From positions 1-39,012 of the forward strand of contig JAJZTT010000006.1 of NCBI GenBank assembly GCA_021848705.1: a DNA stretch of 39,012 bases, in the 5' to 3' direction. Made by a program: the position numbers and the translations under genes. Shown here piece by piece: positions 9,247 to 18,164 of this stretch; position 1 is the first letter of the stretch, and every line of letters begins with the position of its first letter. Below the pieces are notes generated by a model that was given only the letters and a program-made list of their open reading frames with translations, was not told the origin of the DNA and did no database searches. Source of the stretch: Pseudomonadota bacterium (GTDB lineage: Bacteria; Pseudomonadota; Gammaproteobacteria; Burkholderiales; JABEVD01).

Positions 9247-10569
9247 TCAGAGGCAGCCGCGCTCGACCACGATTTCGGAAAAGGGATCCCCTTGCGCGAC
9301 GCATTTGGTCTGCTTCGCCCAGAAGCTCGAATTCGAGCGGTTCGCGTGATAATAGAATTCCAGGGTGAGATCCGGTTTTTCGGTGATGTCCGCGGTGTAG
9401 AGCAGATTCATGAGCGATGCGCCGATCCCTGCGAAAAGATAGTCGACGGGATGGTCGGATTGCCCGAAGGCGCGCAGATGGCCCAGGGATTCGTAGGGAT
9501 GCCAGGCTCGCAGCACCAGGCGCTCGTTCTCGACGAGCTCGTGCACGCGCCAGATTCCCCAGCCGAGCGCATTGATGCAGGCCACCACGCCGTGGATCCA
9601 GTCCCCCTTCGAGCGGATCATGGGGACGACGAGCTGGTACCAGGCGTCCGAGCGCATGATTCCGCCCATGGTGTTGAATCCGCAGATGTGGCCCGCCTCG
9701 ATCAGCAGGGTCCGGGAAAGCGCTTCTCCCTGCAGATGGGAGAATTTCTTGTACTGGAACAGGACGGGATATTCGTAGGTCAGCATCTCCGCGAGATAGC
9801 GGTGGGTGCTCATCGCCCGCTTCAATTCGCTTTCGAAGCGGAAGGAAATCAGGTTGTAGTAGTCCGCGTAATGGCGGGTGAGATGCACGCCGAATGCGGG
9901 AATGAGCCCGGATTCATCCCCGAGGAGGGGAAGGCCGCCCACTGCGGCGATGATGCCTTCCTCGTCGATGTGCCCTCCCAGATGCCGGGACGGGACTTCC
10001 CCCGCGCCTTCGGGGAGGGCCGGCATCGTGACCCCGGGAAGGTCGAAAAGCCATGCATGGCCATCGTCGCGGAAGACCCGGATCCCGGTGCTTTCTCCGC
10101 CCAGGGAAATGGCATTTTCCTGCATGGCGCCCGAATAGGGGACGCCGTAAATCGCCGAGCAGGCCCCGACGGTGAAGCCGAGATCGAAGAATTCCCCGGG
10201 CCAGCTCCTTTTTCCGTAATTGAGCCTGAGCGCCATGCCGTAATGGGATGCGCTTTCGAGAAAGCGGAATTCGGAAGGGGCTGCTTCGGGAAGGGTGTCG
10301 AACGGGAGATTGCCGAAGCCGCAGAAACGGTAGATTTCGGCGGCGACCCGGGTCCTGTCGCATTCCGGGTTTTCCTCGAAGTGCCTGCGCAGCTGGCGAA
10401 ATGCAACTTCGGCGGCCGACTCGATCAGGATTTTACGGAAATCGATGTAATGGCAGTCTTCGATGACCAGTTGCAGGAAGCGGTTGTAGTGGTTGCAGTG
10501 GAATACCATGGACTCACCGGAGAGGGTGGTGATTCCGTTCAGAGGATCTCTTTCCGCCTTGATGGTCAT
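9247..10569 (-). CDS. Large two-part protein with V4R-like features, function unknown
   Basis: A 440-residue soluble protein. It appears to consist of two related halves. Each contains a pattern reminiscent of the V4R (4-vinyl reductase) small-ligand-binding fold: in the first half '[17 protein letters not shown]', in the second '[18 protein letters not shown]', followed by '[18 protein letters not shown]', which is the part that most resembles V4R. V4R domains are known as sensory domains that bind hydrophobic molecules and often cysteine-held metal. No DNA-binding, kinase or catalytic domain is visible, so it is not a normal V4R regulator. It has its own near-consensus promoter and follows the cyanophycin-linked DUF1854 gene at about 100 bases. 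The fold assignment is tentative and the function unknown. Confidence 0.55.
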   Translation of the reverse strand: MTIKAERDPLNGITTLSGESMVFHCNHYNRFLQLVIEDCHYIDFRKILIESAAEVAFRQLRRHFEENPECDRTRVAAEIYRFCGFGNLPFDTLPEAAPSEFRFLESASHYGMALRLNYGKRSWPGEFFDLGFTVGACSAIYGVPYSGAMQENAISLGGESTGIRVFRDDGHAWLFDLPGVTMPALPEGAGEVPSRHLGGHIDEEGIIAAVGGLPLLGDESGLIPAFGVHLTRHYADYYNLISFRFESELKRAMSTHRYLAEMLTYEYPVLFQYKKFSHLQGEALSRTLLIEAGHICGFNTMGGIMRSDAWYQLVVPMIRSKGDWIHGVVACINALGWGIWRVHELVENERLVLRAWHPYESLGHLRAFGQSDHPVDYLFAGIGASLMNLLYTADITEKPDLTLEFYYHANRSNSSFWAKQTKCVAQGDPFSEIVVERGCL

Positions 10570-10605
10570 GACCTTGCAACCAATGCTGGATTTCTTGTGA
10601 CGACC

Positions 10606-10634
10606 AGATTAGCGCAACGAAAAGAGTGTGTCAA
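10606..10634 (-). promoter_or_regulatory. Strong sigma-70 promoter of the V4R-like gene
   Basis: On the minus strand a consensus TTGACA (10634-10629) and TAATCT (10611-10606) are separated by exactly 17 bases. The predicted start lies about 30 bases before the ATG at 10569. Just upstream and overlapping the -35 is TGTGATATATTGACACA, an imperfect TGTGA/ACACA dyad of the general CRP/FNR type that may be an operator. Confidence 0.65.
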
Positions 10635-10670
10635 TATATCACAATATGCTGATTTGGCTATGGAATTGTT

Positions 10671-11120
10671 CTAAAGGAATCTTGCCAGCAGCTTCCTCGA
10701 ATGGCGGTCCAGCTTTTCCGGGCGGAGCAGGTAATTCACGCCATGCCGGTCCGAGACGATCAGTGTGGCCGAATTGATCCTCCTGATGTCGTCCTCGCTT
10801 GCGAGGGTGAACGAAGTTTCGCCCCGGTCGGTCGATACCTTCCAGGTGCAGGGGGAGACGAAACCGGAAACGGATTCCAGTCTGGAAATTTCCGGCATGA
10901 ACTCCCGCGATCTCAATGCATCCCGCAGGATTTTCTGTCGATCTTCGGGGAGGCTGGAAATTTCCTCGATCCAGGCGAGCAGCTTCCCCTCCTGGCTCAT
11001 CAGCGCGATGCATTTTTCCGGGGCAGTGACCGGAAAGGCGCGCACCGGGTAGGCGGGAAGGGTTTCGCCTTCCCGGTTCAGCACCAGCTGGCCGAACGAA
11101 TCGATCCCGATCTCAAGCAT
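10671..11120 (-). CDS. DUF1854 protein linked to cyanophycin metabolism
   Basis: A 149-residue soluble protein of the DUF1854 family, recognised from 'AFPVTAPEKCIALMSQEGK' near residue 29, the central 'REFMPEISRLESVSGFVSP' and the ending 'INSATLIVSDRHGVNYLLRP'. These proteins are found next to an ABC transporter and cyanophycin synthetases, and are named after that association. No enzymatic activity is established. Its start overlaps the end of the ABC transporter gene by eight bases, so translation is probably coupled and the two products probably act together. GGGG lies six bases before the ATG. It is likely an accessory subunit of the transporter, by inference from coupling only. Confidence 0.85.
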   Translation of the reverse strand: MLEIGIDSFGQLVLNREGETLPAYPVRAFPVTAPEKCIALMSQEGKLLAWIEEISSLPEDRQKILRDALRSREFMPEISRLESVSGFVSPCTWKVSTDRGETSFTLASEDDIRRINSATLIVSDRHGVNYLLRPEKLDRHSRKLLARFL

Positions 11121-13347
11121 TTTGCGCCCCCTCGTCCAGATGTTTCGTCTGCGCCTCGTGGAGCCTGAAATAGGCGCCGCCCTTTGCGAGCAGTTCGTCG
11201 TGGGGGCCTGTCTCGACGATCCTTCCCCGCTCCATCACCACCAGGCGATCGGCCCTGCGCAGCGTCGAGAGGCGGTGCGCGATGGCGATGGTGGTCCGCC
11301 CCTGCACCAGATTTTCCAGCGCTCCCTGGATTTCCAGTTCGGTCTCGGTGTCGACCGAGGAAGTGGCTTCGTCCATGATCAGGATGCGCGGATCGATGAG
11401 GAGTGCGCGGGCGATCGAGATGCGCTGCCGCTCGCCGCCCGAGAGCGCCTGCCCCCTTTCCCCGACCAGGGAATCGTAGCCGTGCGGAAGCCTCAGGATG
11501 AATTCGTGGGCGTGCGCTGCGCGCGCTGCGGCGACGATTTCATCGAGGCTCGCTTCCGGTTTTCCGTAGGCGATGTTCTCTGCGATGGTGCCGAAAAAAA
11601 GGAAAGGTTCCTGCAGCACCAATCCGATGTTCTGCCGGTATTTCGAAACCGGGAAGGTGCGGATGTCCTTGCCGTCGACCAGGATCGCCCCATCCGCCAC
11701 GTCGTAGAAGCGGCAGATGAGGTTCACCAGCGTGCTCTTCCCGGATCCGCTCTGGCCGACCAGGCCGATCATTTCGCCCGGTGAAATGGACAGGTTCACG
11801 TCCTTCAGCACCGAGCGGTTGCCGTAGCGGAAACCGACCTCCCGAAGTTCGATCGCGCCTTCCACCCTGCCCGGATCGACGGGATTCGCGGGTTCCGGTA
11901 CGCCGGAGGACTGGTCGAGAATGTCGAAGATGCGCTTCGCACCGGCCGCCGCCTTCTGCGTGACCGAGACGATGCGGCTCATCGAGTCGAGCCTGGTGTA
12001 GAAGCGGCTGATGTAGGCGAGGAAGGCGGTCAGCACGCCCACCGTGATCTGCGACTTCGAAACCTGCCAGATGCCGAAGATCCACACCACGAGCAGGCCG
12101 ATCTCGGTGAGCAGCGTGACGCTCGGGGCGAACAGCGACCAGTACCGGTTCACCCTGTCGTTGACTTCCAGGTTGCGGGCATTGGCCTTCTCGAAGCGGG
12201 ACACCTCTCTCTCTTCCTGGGCGAAGGCCTTGACCACCCGGATTCCGGGGATGGTGTCGGTGAGCACGTTGGTGATTTCCGACCACACCCGGTCGGACTG
12301 CTCGAATCCGTGGCGCAGCCGGTCGCGCACCACATGGATCATCCAGCCGATGAAGGGGAGCGGGGTGAGGGTGACGAGCGCGAGCCAGGGATTGATCGAG
12401 AGCAGGATGGCCGAGGTCATTGCGATCATCAGCAGATCGGTGGCGAAATCGAGCAGGTGCAGCGAAAGGAAGACGTTGATCCGGTCGGTTTCCGCGCCGA
12501 TCCTCGCGACCAGATCCCCGGTCCGCTTCGCCCCGAAATACTCCAGGGAGAGCGTCTGCAGGTGCCGGTAGGTGGACACCCTGAGATCCACCCCCATCCT
12601 TTCCGAGACCCGCGCGAGCACGTAGGTCCTCGCCCAGCCCAGCCCCCAGGCTGCGAGGGCGGCCGCGAGCAGGCCGGAAAGATACAGCGCCACGAGATGG
12701 GGATCGATCGGCCGGCCGTTCTGGAAGGGGATCAGCACCCGGTCCATGAGCGGCATGGTGAGGTAGGGGGGTACCAGGGTCGCCGCCGTGGAGAGGAGCG
12801 TGAGCAGGAATCCGGCGAAAAGCTGCGCCTTGTAGGGGCGGGCGAAGCGCCACAGGCGGAACAGCGTGATGGTCGATGGAGGGCGGTTTTCGAGCGCTGC
12901 GCAGGCGCCGCAGCGAATTTCGCCGGGCAGCAGCGCCACCCCGCATCCCGGACAGTGCTCGAGCCGGGGAGGGGGAGGGACTCTTCCCTCCCTTGCGGCC
13001 GCCGCGCATTCGGTGAAGCATTGCACCAGCCTGCGCGCGGCGGCATCCTGCCCCAGCGTATAGCGCCAGAAGGCGAGCCCGGCATGGGCGTCCCGCAGCG
13101 AAAGCCTTCCCACTCCTGCATGGTCCGCGATTTCCAGGGCATGTCCTCCCCCGACCTGCCACTGCCGGATCTGCCCGTCATGACGCCAATCGAGAAGGCG
13201 GCTTTCGGTGAGCACCAGGAGTCCCTTCGAGAAATTCATGTTCTCGTCGAGATCGGTTTCCAGCCAGGCGAGAATGGCTTCGTCCCGTAGCGGGAGGTTT
13301 TCCTGGTTCCAGGAATCGGGGAGCGGGGCGCAGAATGGGGATTTCAT
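11113..13347 (-). CDS. ABC exporter-type protein of the cyanophycin-associated family
   Basis: A 744-residue fused ABC transporter. Order: an N-terminal soluble domain (about 1-120) with no match I can name, a zinc-ribbon pair of cysteines 'CPGCGVALLPGEIRCGAC' (about 130-150), a six-helix exporter transmembrane domain (about 165-470), and an ATPase domain with Walker A 'GLVGQSGSGKSTLVNL', signature 'LSGGERQRISIARALL' and Walker B 'ILIMDEATSSVDTE'. All ATPase motifs are intact. The frame extends to 13386, but the ATG at 13347 gives the more sensible N terminus. It diverges from cphA2 across a 120-base regulatory gap and is coupled to DUF1854. The substrate is unknown; its constant partnership with cyanophycin genes suggests a role in handling the polymer or its dipeptides. 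Confidence 0.88.
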   Translation of the reverse strand: MKSPFCAPLPDSWNQENLPLRDEAILAWLETDLDENMNFSKGLLVLTESRLLDWRHDGQIRQWQVGGGHALEIADHAGVGRLSLRDAHAGLAFWRYTLGQDAAARRLVQCFTECAAAAREGRVPPPPRLEHCPGCGVALLPGEIRCGACAALENRPPSTITLFRLWRFARPYKAQLFAGFLLTLLSTAATLVPPYLTMPLMDRVLIPFQNGRPIDPHLVALYLSGLLAAALAAWGLGWARTYVLARVSERMGVDLRVSTYRHLQTLSLEYFGAKRTGDLVARIGAETDRINVFLSLHLLDFATDLLMIAMTSAILLSINPWLALVTLTPLPFIGWMIHVVRDRLRHGFEQSDRVWSEITNVLTDTIPGIRVVKAFAQEEREVSRFEKANARNLEVNDRVNRYWSLFAPSVTLLTEIGLLVVWIFGIWQVSKSQITVGVLTAFLAYISRFYTRLDSMSRIVSVTQKAAAGAKRIFDILDQSSGVPEPANPVDPGRVEGAIELREVGFRYGNRSVLKDVNLSISPGEMIGLVGQSGSGKSTLVNLICRFYDVADGAILVDGKDIRTFPVSKYRQNIGLVLQEPFLFFGTIAENIAYGKPEASLDEIVAAARAAHAHEFILRLPHGYDSLVGERGQALSGGERQRISIARALLIDPRILIMDEATSSVDTETELEIQGALENLVQGRTTIAIAHRLSTLRRADRLVVMERGRIVETGPHDELLAKGGAYFRLHEAQTKHLDEGAQNA

Positions 13348-13403
13348 GCGCCAATTATACTCCACAGGATCGCATCCGATCCACATCCCGGGGATTGCAT
13401 TTG

Positions 13404-13430
13404 TTCCATAACATATTCATGTTATTGGAA
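13404..13430. promoter_or_regulatory. Inverted repeat (candidate operator) between ABC transporter and cphA2
   Basis: ATAACAT (13408-13414) and ATGTTAT (13419-13425) form a perfect seven-base inverted repeat around four bases. It is flanked by TTCC on the left and GGAA on the right with one extra base. It covers the -35 position of the cphA2 promoter, which suits a repressor or activator site. Confidence 0.5.
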
Positions 13431-13442
13431 TGTTGCTATAAT
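13414..13442 (+). promoter_or_regulatory. Probable cphA2-cphA1 promoter
   Basis: A perfect TATAAT at 13437-13442 has only a weak -35 (TATTCA at 13414-13419, 17-base spacing). The weak -35 overlapping the inverted repeat suggests that transcription depends on a bound regulator. Confidence 0.45.
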
Positions 13443-13467
13443 CACAAATTTTCCGGGAGGCGTCTGA

Positions 13468-15591
13468 ATGAAGGACATCGTTTTCCTGAGGATGCATTAT
13501 CTCGGCGGACCGAGCCTGTGGACCTATTGTCCGATCATCGAGGCATGGGTCGACATCGGCGAGCTCGAGGATTTTCCTTCCAACCTGATTCCCGGATTCT
13601 ACGAGCGGCTTTCGTCCTGGCTTCCCGGACTCGTCGAACATCGCTGCAGCTACGACGAGCGGGGCGGCTTCCTGAGGAGGCTGGAGGAAGGCACCTGGCC
13701 CGCCCACATCCTGGAACATGTCACCCTGGAACTGCAGGGACTCGCCGGCATGCCGGGCGGATTCGGGCGGGCGAGGGAAACCTCGAAGCGAGGCGTCTAC
13801 AAGGTGGCGGTGACCGCGTGGCACGAGACATTCACCAGGGGCGCCCTCGAGACCGCGAGGGAACTGGTGCTCGCCGCGATGGAAGACCGGCCCTTCGAAC
13901 TGGGCGAAGCGGTGAGGAAGCTGCGCCGACTGGCCGACCGCCATTGCCTCGGCCCCAGCACTTCTTCCATCGCGGAGGCCGCCAACGCGAGAGGAATTCC
14001 CTCCATCCGGCTCAACGAGGGGAACCTCGTCCAGCTCGGCTACGGCGCCTTCCAGCGGCGCATCTGGACGGCTGAAACCGATGCCACCTCGGCGATCGCG
14101 GAAGGCATCTCCCGGGACAAGGCGCTCACCAAGCGGCTGCTCGCCTCCTGCGGCGTGCCGGTTCCGGAAGGGGTCGAGGTTTCGAGCCCGGAAGAGGCAT
14201 GGGAAGCCGCCTGCGAGATCGGCCTGCCGGTGGTGGTGAAGCCGGTCGACGGCAACCACGGGCGCGGGGTGTTCACCGACCTTTCCTCCAGGGACGCGAT
14301 CTTTTCGGCCTATTCGGTGGCGAAGGACGAAGGAAGCGGCGTGATCGTCGAACAATTCATTTCCGGGATCGAGCACCGCCTGCTCGTCGTGGGCGGGCAA
14401 CTCGTCGCCGCTGCGAAGGGAGAGGAAACCCTTGTGACCGGGGACGGCAAATCCTCGATCTCGGCACTGCTCGAATCCCAGGTCAACAGCAATCCGCTGC
14501 GCGGCGCGACCGAAGACCATCCCCTCAACTTCGTGCGGATCGATTCCGCAGCAACCCTGGAGCTTGCGAAGCAGGGATATTCGCCCGAATCGGTTCCGGA
14601 AGAAGGCAAAACGGTCCTCATCCAGAGAAACGGCAGCGTCGCGTACGACGTGACCGCGCGCGTGCATCCCGAAGTCGCCCGGGTCGCTGCGCTCGCTGCG
14701 AAGGTGGTCGGGCTCGACATCGCGGGCATCGATCTGCTCGCCAGGGACATTTCGGTTCCGCTCGAAGAGCAGGGCGGGGCGATCGTGGAAGTCAATGCGG
14801 GTCCCGGACTCCTCATGCATCTCAAGCCCGCGCAGGGCGACGCCCAGCCCGTCGGTCAGGCGATCGTCGCGAGCCTGTTTCCGGAAGGGGAAAACGGCAG
14901 GATGCCGGTGGTCGGGATCTGCGGGACCGGGGAGAATTCCCTGCTCGCCGAACTCGTCGCCTGGCTGATGCGGCTCTGGGGAAGGAAGGTGGGGCTCGCC
15001 TGCGCATCCGGGCTTTATCTCGGCGAGCGGCGGGTGGAAGGCGGCGCGGATTTCGAAAGCGCGAACCGTATCCTGATGAACCGTTCGATCGATGCCGCGG
15101 TGTTCGAGAACGGCCCCCATGTCATCCTTTCCCAGGGGCTCGCCTACGACCGCTGCCAGGTCGGCGTGGTGACCGGGATCGGGGAGGGAAGCTCGGTTCC
15201 GGAATTCGACATCCTGGATGAAGACAGGATGGTGACCGTGCTGCGCACCCAGGTGGACGTGGTGCTGGCTTCCGGCGTCGCCGTGCTCAATGCGGACGAC
15301 GAGCGGGTCGCGGACATGGCCCAATATTCGGACGGGGAAGTCATTTTTTATTCCATGCGGGAAGAAGGCGTGCGGGACCGTGCAGGCAGATCGCTCTTCA
15401 TGAAGGGGAACTCGATCCTGTCGTCCGCAGCAGGGAAGCAGTCGGTTCTCGCAACCCTTTTTTCCCCTTCCCTTTCCGGCAGGGAGGGGATCGCGCTCGC
15501 AGCGGCGGCCGCTGCCATGGCGCTCGGCATTCCGGAAGAACTCATCGGGGCCGGAATCGAATCCTTCCGCCCTTTTTCGGGGGATCAATGA
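13468..15591 (+). CDS. cphA2: Cyanophycin synthetase-like protein CphA2 type
   Basis: A 707-residue relative of cyanophycin synthetase. It has the N-terminal domain (about 1-200), an ATP-grasp domain (about 210-470) with 'GLPVVVKPVDGNHGRGV' and the metal-binding 'AIVEVNAGPGLLMHL' intact, and a Mur-ligase-like third domain. In that domain the ATP-binding loop is degenerate: 'GICGTGENSLLAE' near residues 483-495 replaces the G-T-N-G-K-T of CphA1. The C-terminal Mur-ligase lobe is missing, the protein being about 150 residues shorter than its neighbour. In cyanobacteria CphA2 re-joins beta-aspartyl-arginine dipeptides using only ATP-grasp chemistry, which would fit. GGGAGG precedes the ATG by seven bases. 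Its stop overlaps the cphA1 start (ATGA), so the two are made together. Confidence 0.85.
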   Translation: MKDIVFLRMHYLGGPSLWTYCPIIEAWVDIGELEDFPSNLIPGFYERLSSWLPGLVEHRCSYDERGGFLRRLEEGTWPAHILEHVTLELQGLAGMPGGFGRARETSKRGVYKVAVTAWHETFTRGALETARELVLAAMEDRPFELGEAVRKLRRLADRHCLGPSTSSIAEAANARGIPSIRLNEGNLVQLGYGAFQRRIWTAETDATSAIAEGISRDKALTKRLLASCGVPVPEGVEVSSPEEAWEAACEIGLPVVVKPVDGNHGRGVFTDLSSRDAIFSAYSVAKDEGSGVIVEQFISGIEHRLLVVGGQLVAAAKGEETLVTGDGKSSISALLESQVNSNPLRGATEDHPLNFVRIDSAATLELAKQGYSPESVPEEGKTVLIQRNGSVAYDVTARVHPEVARVAALAAKVVGLDIAGIDLLARDISVPLEEQGGAIVEVNAGPGLLMHLKPAQGDAQPVGQAIVASLFPEGENGRMPVVGICGTGENSLLAELVAWLMRLWGRKVGLACASGLYLGERRVEGGADFESANRILMNRSIDAAVFENGPHVILSQGLAYDRCQVGVVTGIGEGSSVPEFDILDEDRMVTVLRTQVDVVLASGVAVLNADDERVADMAQYSDGEVIFYSMREEGVRDRAGRSLFMKGNSILSSAAGKQSVLATLFSPSLSGREGIALAAAAAAMALGIPEELIGAGIESFRPFSGDQ

Positions 15592-18164
15592 AAATATCGC
15601 GTATCCGGGCCCTGCGCGGGCCCAATCTGTGGAGCCGCCATACGGCCATCGAGGCCCTGGTCTGCTGCGCGGAAGGGCATGGCGCCCTGAAGGAAATGCC
15701 GCAATTCGAGGAGAGGCTGCGCATGCGCTTTCCGGAAGTGGGTTTTCTCGAACCGGCGGGGCATGACGGAACGGCTTCTCTCGCCCATGCGCTCGCCGTG
15801 GTGGCGCTCGAACTCCAGGCGCATGCCGGCTGCCCCGTCACTTTCAGCAGGACGGTGGCGACTCCGGAAGCGGGGCTCTACCAGGTGGTGGTCGAATACA
15901 CCGAAGAAGCGGTGGGACGCCTCGCCTTCGATTTCGCGGTGAAACTCTGCTTCGCCGCGCTCCACGACGAGCCTTTCGATCTTGCCGATGCGCTCGATCG
16001 GCTTCGCGAGCTCGACGAGGACGTGCGTCCCGGGCCCAGCACCGGATCCATCGTCGATGCGGCCACCGCAAGGGGCATTCCCCACCGGCGCCTCACCGAG
16101 GGAAGCCTGGTGCAGTTCGGATGGGGAAGCGCGCAGCGCAGGATCCAGGCTGCGGAGACCGACCGGAGCAGCGCGATCGCGGAATCGATCGCCCAGGACA
16201 AGGACCTCACCAAGCGCCTGCTCCACGCGGCGGGCGTTCCCGTGCCCCTCGGGCGCGAAGTGGAGGACGAGGAGGACGCCTGGACGGCCGCCTGCGAGAT
16301 CGGCCTGCCGGTGGTGGTGAAACCCAGGGACGGCAACCAGGGGCGGGGCATCGCGGTCAATGTCGCCACCCGTGAGGAAGTGATCGCCGCCTACAGGGCG
16401 GCTTCGAAGGTGCGGGACGACGTGCTCGTCGAGCGCTACATCCCGGGCTGCGATTTCCGTGTGCTGGTGGTGGGGGACAGGATGGTCGCGGCGGCCAGGC
16501 GCGATCCCCCCCATGTCATGGGGGACGGCGTGCATTCCATCCGCGAACTCGTCGAAGAAGTGAACCGCGATCCCGCACGCGGGGAAGGGCATGCCACCTC
16601 GCTCACGAAAATCCGTCTCGACGACATCGCGAAGGTCGCGCTCACCCGCTACGGATACGACCAGCATTCCGTCCCGCCCAGGGGGCAGCGCGTGGTGCTG
16701 AGGAACAATGCCAATCTCTCCACGGGCGGCATCGCAACCGACGTCACCGACGCGGTGCATCCCGAGATCGCGGCGCGCGCGGTCGAGGCGGCGAAGATGG
16801 TCGGGCTCGACATCTGCGGCGTGGACATGGTTTGCGATTCGATCCATGTTTCCCTGGAGGAACAGGGCGGGGCGATCGTGGAAGCCAATGCCGCGCCCGG
16901 ACTCAGAATGCATCTCCATCCTTCCTTCGGCAAGGGGCGGCCGGTGGGGGAGGCGATCGTCTCGACGCTGTTCCGGGAAGGGGAGGACGGGCGCATCCCG
17001 CTGGTCGCAGTCGCAGGCACCAACGGCAAGACCACCACGGTGAGGCTCACCGCGCACCTGCTCGAGACCTCCGGGAAACGGGTCGGAATGACCAATTCGG
17101 ACGGCGTCTACATCGGCAGCCAGCGAATCGACACCGGGGACTGCTCGGGCCCCAAGAGCGCGAGGAACGTGCTCCTGCATCCGGAAGTGGATGCGGCGGT
17201 GCTGGAAACCGCGCGGGGCGGGATTTTGCGCGAGGGGCTCGCCTTCGACCGCTGCGATGTCGCCGTCGTCACCAACATCGGCATGGGAGACCATCTGGGT
17301 CTCGCCTACATCAATACCGTCGAGGATCTCGCGGTGGTGAAGCAGGTCATCGTGAGGAGCGTGAAACCGGACGGCTATGCGGTGCTCAATGCCGGGGATC
17401 CGATCGTCGCGGCCATGGCGGGCGCCTGTCCGGGATCGGTGATCTATTTCGCAAGCGATGCGCAAAATCCGCACATCGTCACCCACCGTGCGAAAAAGGG
17501 CAGGGTGGTGCATCCTTCCGCGCAAGGCATCCATGCGGCGGAGGAAAGGTTCGAGCATTTCATTCCCTGGTCGAAGATTCCGCTCACCCGGGGCGGGAAG
17601 ATTCCCTTCCAGGTGGAAAACGCGATGGCCGCGATCGCGGCCGGCTGGGCGCTCGGTCTTTCCTGGGAGATCATCGAACAAGGGCTGTCCGGATTCGAAA
17701 GCGATGCGCAGACCGCGCCCGGGCGATTCAATCTTTTCGATTACCGGGGCGCCACCGTGATCGCGGACTACGGCCACAACCCGGATGCGATCGCAGCGCT
17801 GGTGAAGGCGGTGGAGGCGATGCCCGCGGCCAGGCGATCGGTCGTCATCAGCGGGGCGGGAGACCGGCGGGACGAGGACATCCGGATCCAGACGCAGATC
17901 CTCGGGGAGGCCTTCGACGAGGCGATCCTCTACGAGGACCAGTGCCAGCGGGGAAGGAGCGAAGGGGAAGTGCTGGCGCTGCTTCGGGAGGGCTTGTCCG
18001 GCGCATCCAGGACCCGCGGGGTGAGCGAGATCCGGGGAGAATTCGCAGCCATCGATCTCGCCCTCTCGCGTCTTCATCCGGGAGAGCTTTGCCTCGTGCT
18101 CGTCGATCAGGTGGACGAGGCGCTGCAGCACATCGAAATGCGCGTTTCCGCTCAGGCGGGCTGA
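15588..18164 (+). CDS. cphA: Cyanophycin synthetase CphA1
   Basis: An 858-residue enzyme that builds the nitrogen-storage polymer cyanophycin, adding aspartate to the backbone and arginine to each side chain with two ATP per unit. Parts in order: the N-terminal domain (1-160), ATP-grasp with 'GLPVVVKPRDGNQGRGI' and 'AIVEANAAPGLRMHL', and a Mur-ligase domain with a normal P-loop 'VAGTNGKTTTVRLTAHLL' near residues 475-492, then 'TNSDGVYIGSQRI' and the C-terminal lobe with 'VIADYGHNPDAIAAL'. Every motif of an active primer-dependent synthetase is present, unlike in the upstream gene. It overlaps cphA2 by four bases and the convergent flavoenzyme gene by 13. No cyanophycinase is in the window. 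Confidence 0.95.
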   Translation: MKISRIRALRGPNLWSRHTAIEALVCCAEGHGALKEMPQFEERLRMRFPEVGFLEPAGHDGTASLAHALAVVALELQAHAGCPVTFSRTVATPEAGLYQVVVEYTEEAVGRLAFDFAVKLCFAALHDEPFDLADALDRLRELDEDVRPGPSTGSIVDAATARGIPHRRLTEGSLVQFGWGSAQRRIQAAETDRSSAIAESIAQDKDLTKRLLHAAGVPVPLGREVEDEEDAWTAACEIGLPVVVKPRDGNQGRGIAVNVATREEVIAAYRAASKVRDDVLVERYIPGCDFRVLVVGDRMVAAARRDPPHVMGDGVHSIRELVEEVNRDPARGEGHATSLTKIRLDDIAKVALTRYGYDQHSVPPRGQRVVLRNNANLSTGGIATDVTDAVHPEIAARAVEAAKMVGLDICGVDMVCDSIHVSLEEQGGAIVEANAAPGLRMHLHPSFGKGRPVGEAIVSTLFREGEDGRIPLVAVAGTNGKTTTVRLTAHLLETSGKRVGMTNSDGVYIGSQRIDTGDCSGPKSARNVLLHPEVDAAVLETARGGILREGLAFDRCDVAVVTNIGMGDHLGLAYINTVEDLAVVKQVIVRSVKPDGYAVLNAGDPIVAAMAGACPGSVIYFASDAQNPHIVTHRAKKGRVVHPSAQGIHAAEERFEHFIPWSKIPLTRGGKIPFQVENAMAAIAAGWALGLSWEIIEQGLSGFESDAQTAPGRFNLFDYRGATVIADYGHNPDAIAALVKAVEAMPAARRSVVISGAGDRRDEDIRIQTQILGEAFDEAILYEDQCQRGRSEGEVLALLREGLSGASRTRGVSEIRGEFAAIDLALSRLHPGELCLVLVDQVDEALQHIEMRVSAQAG

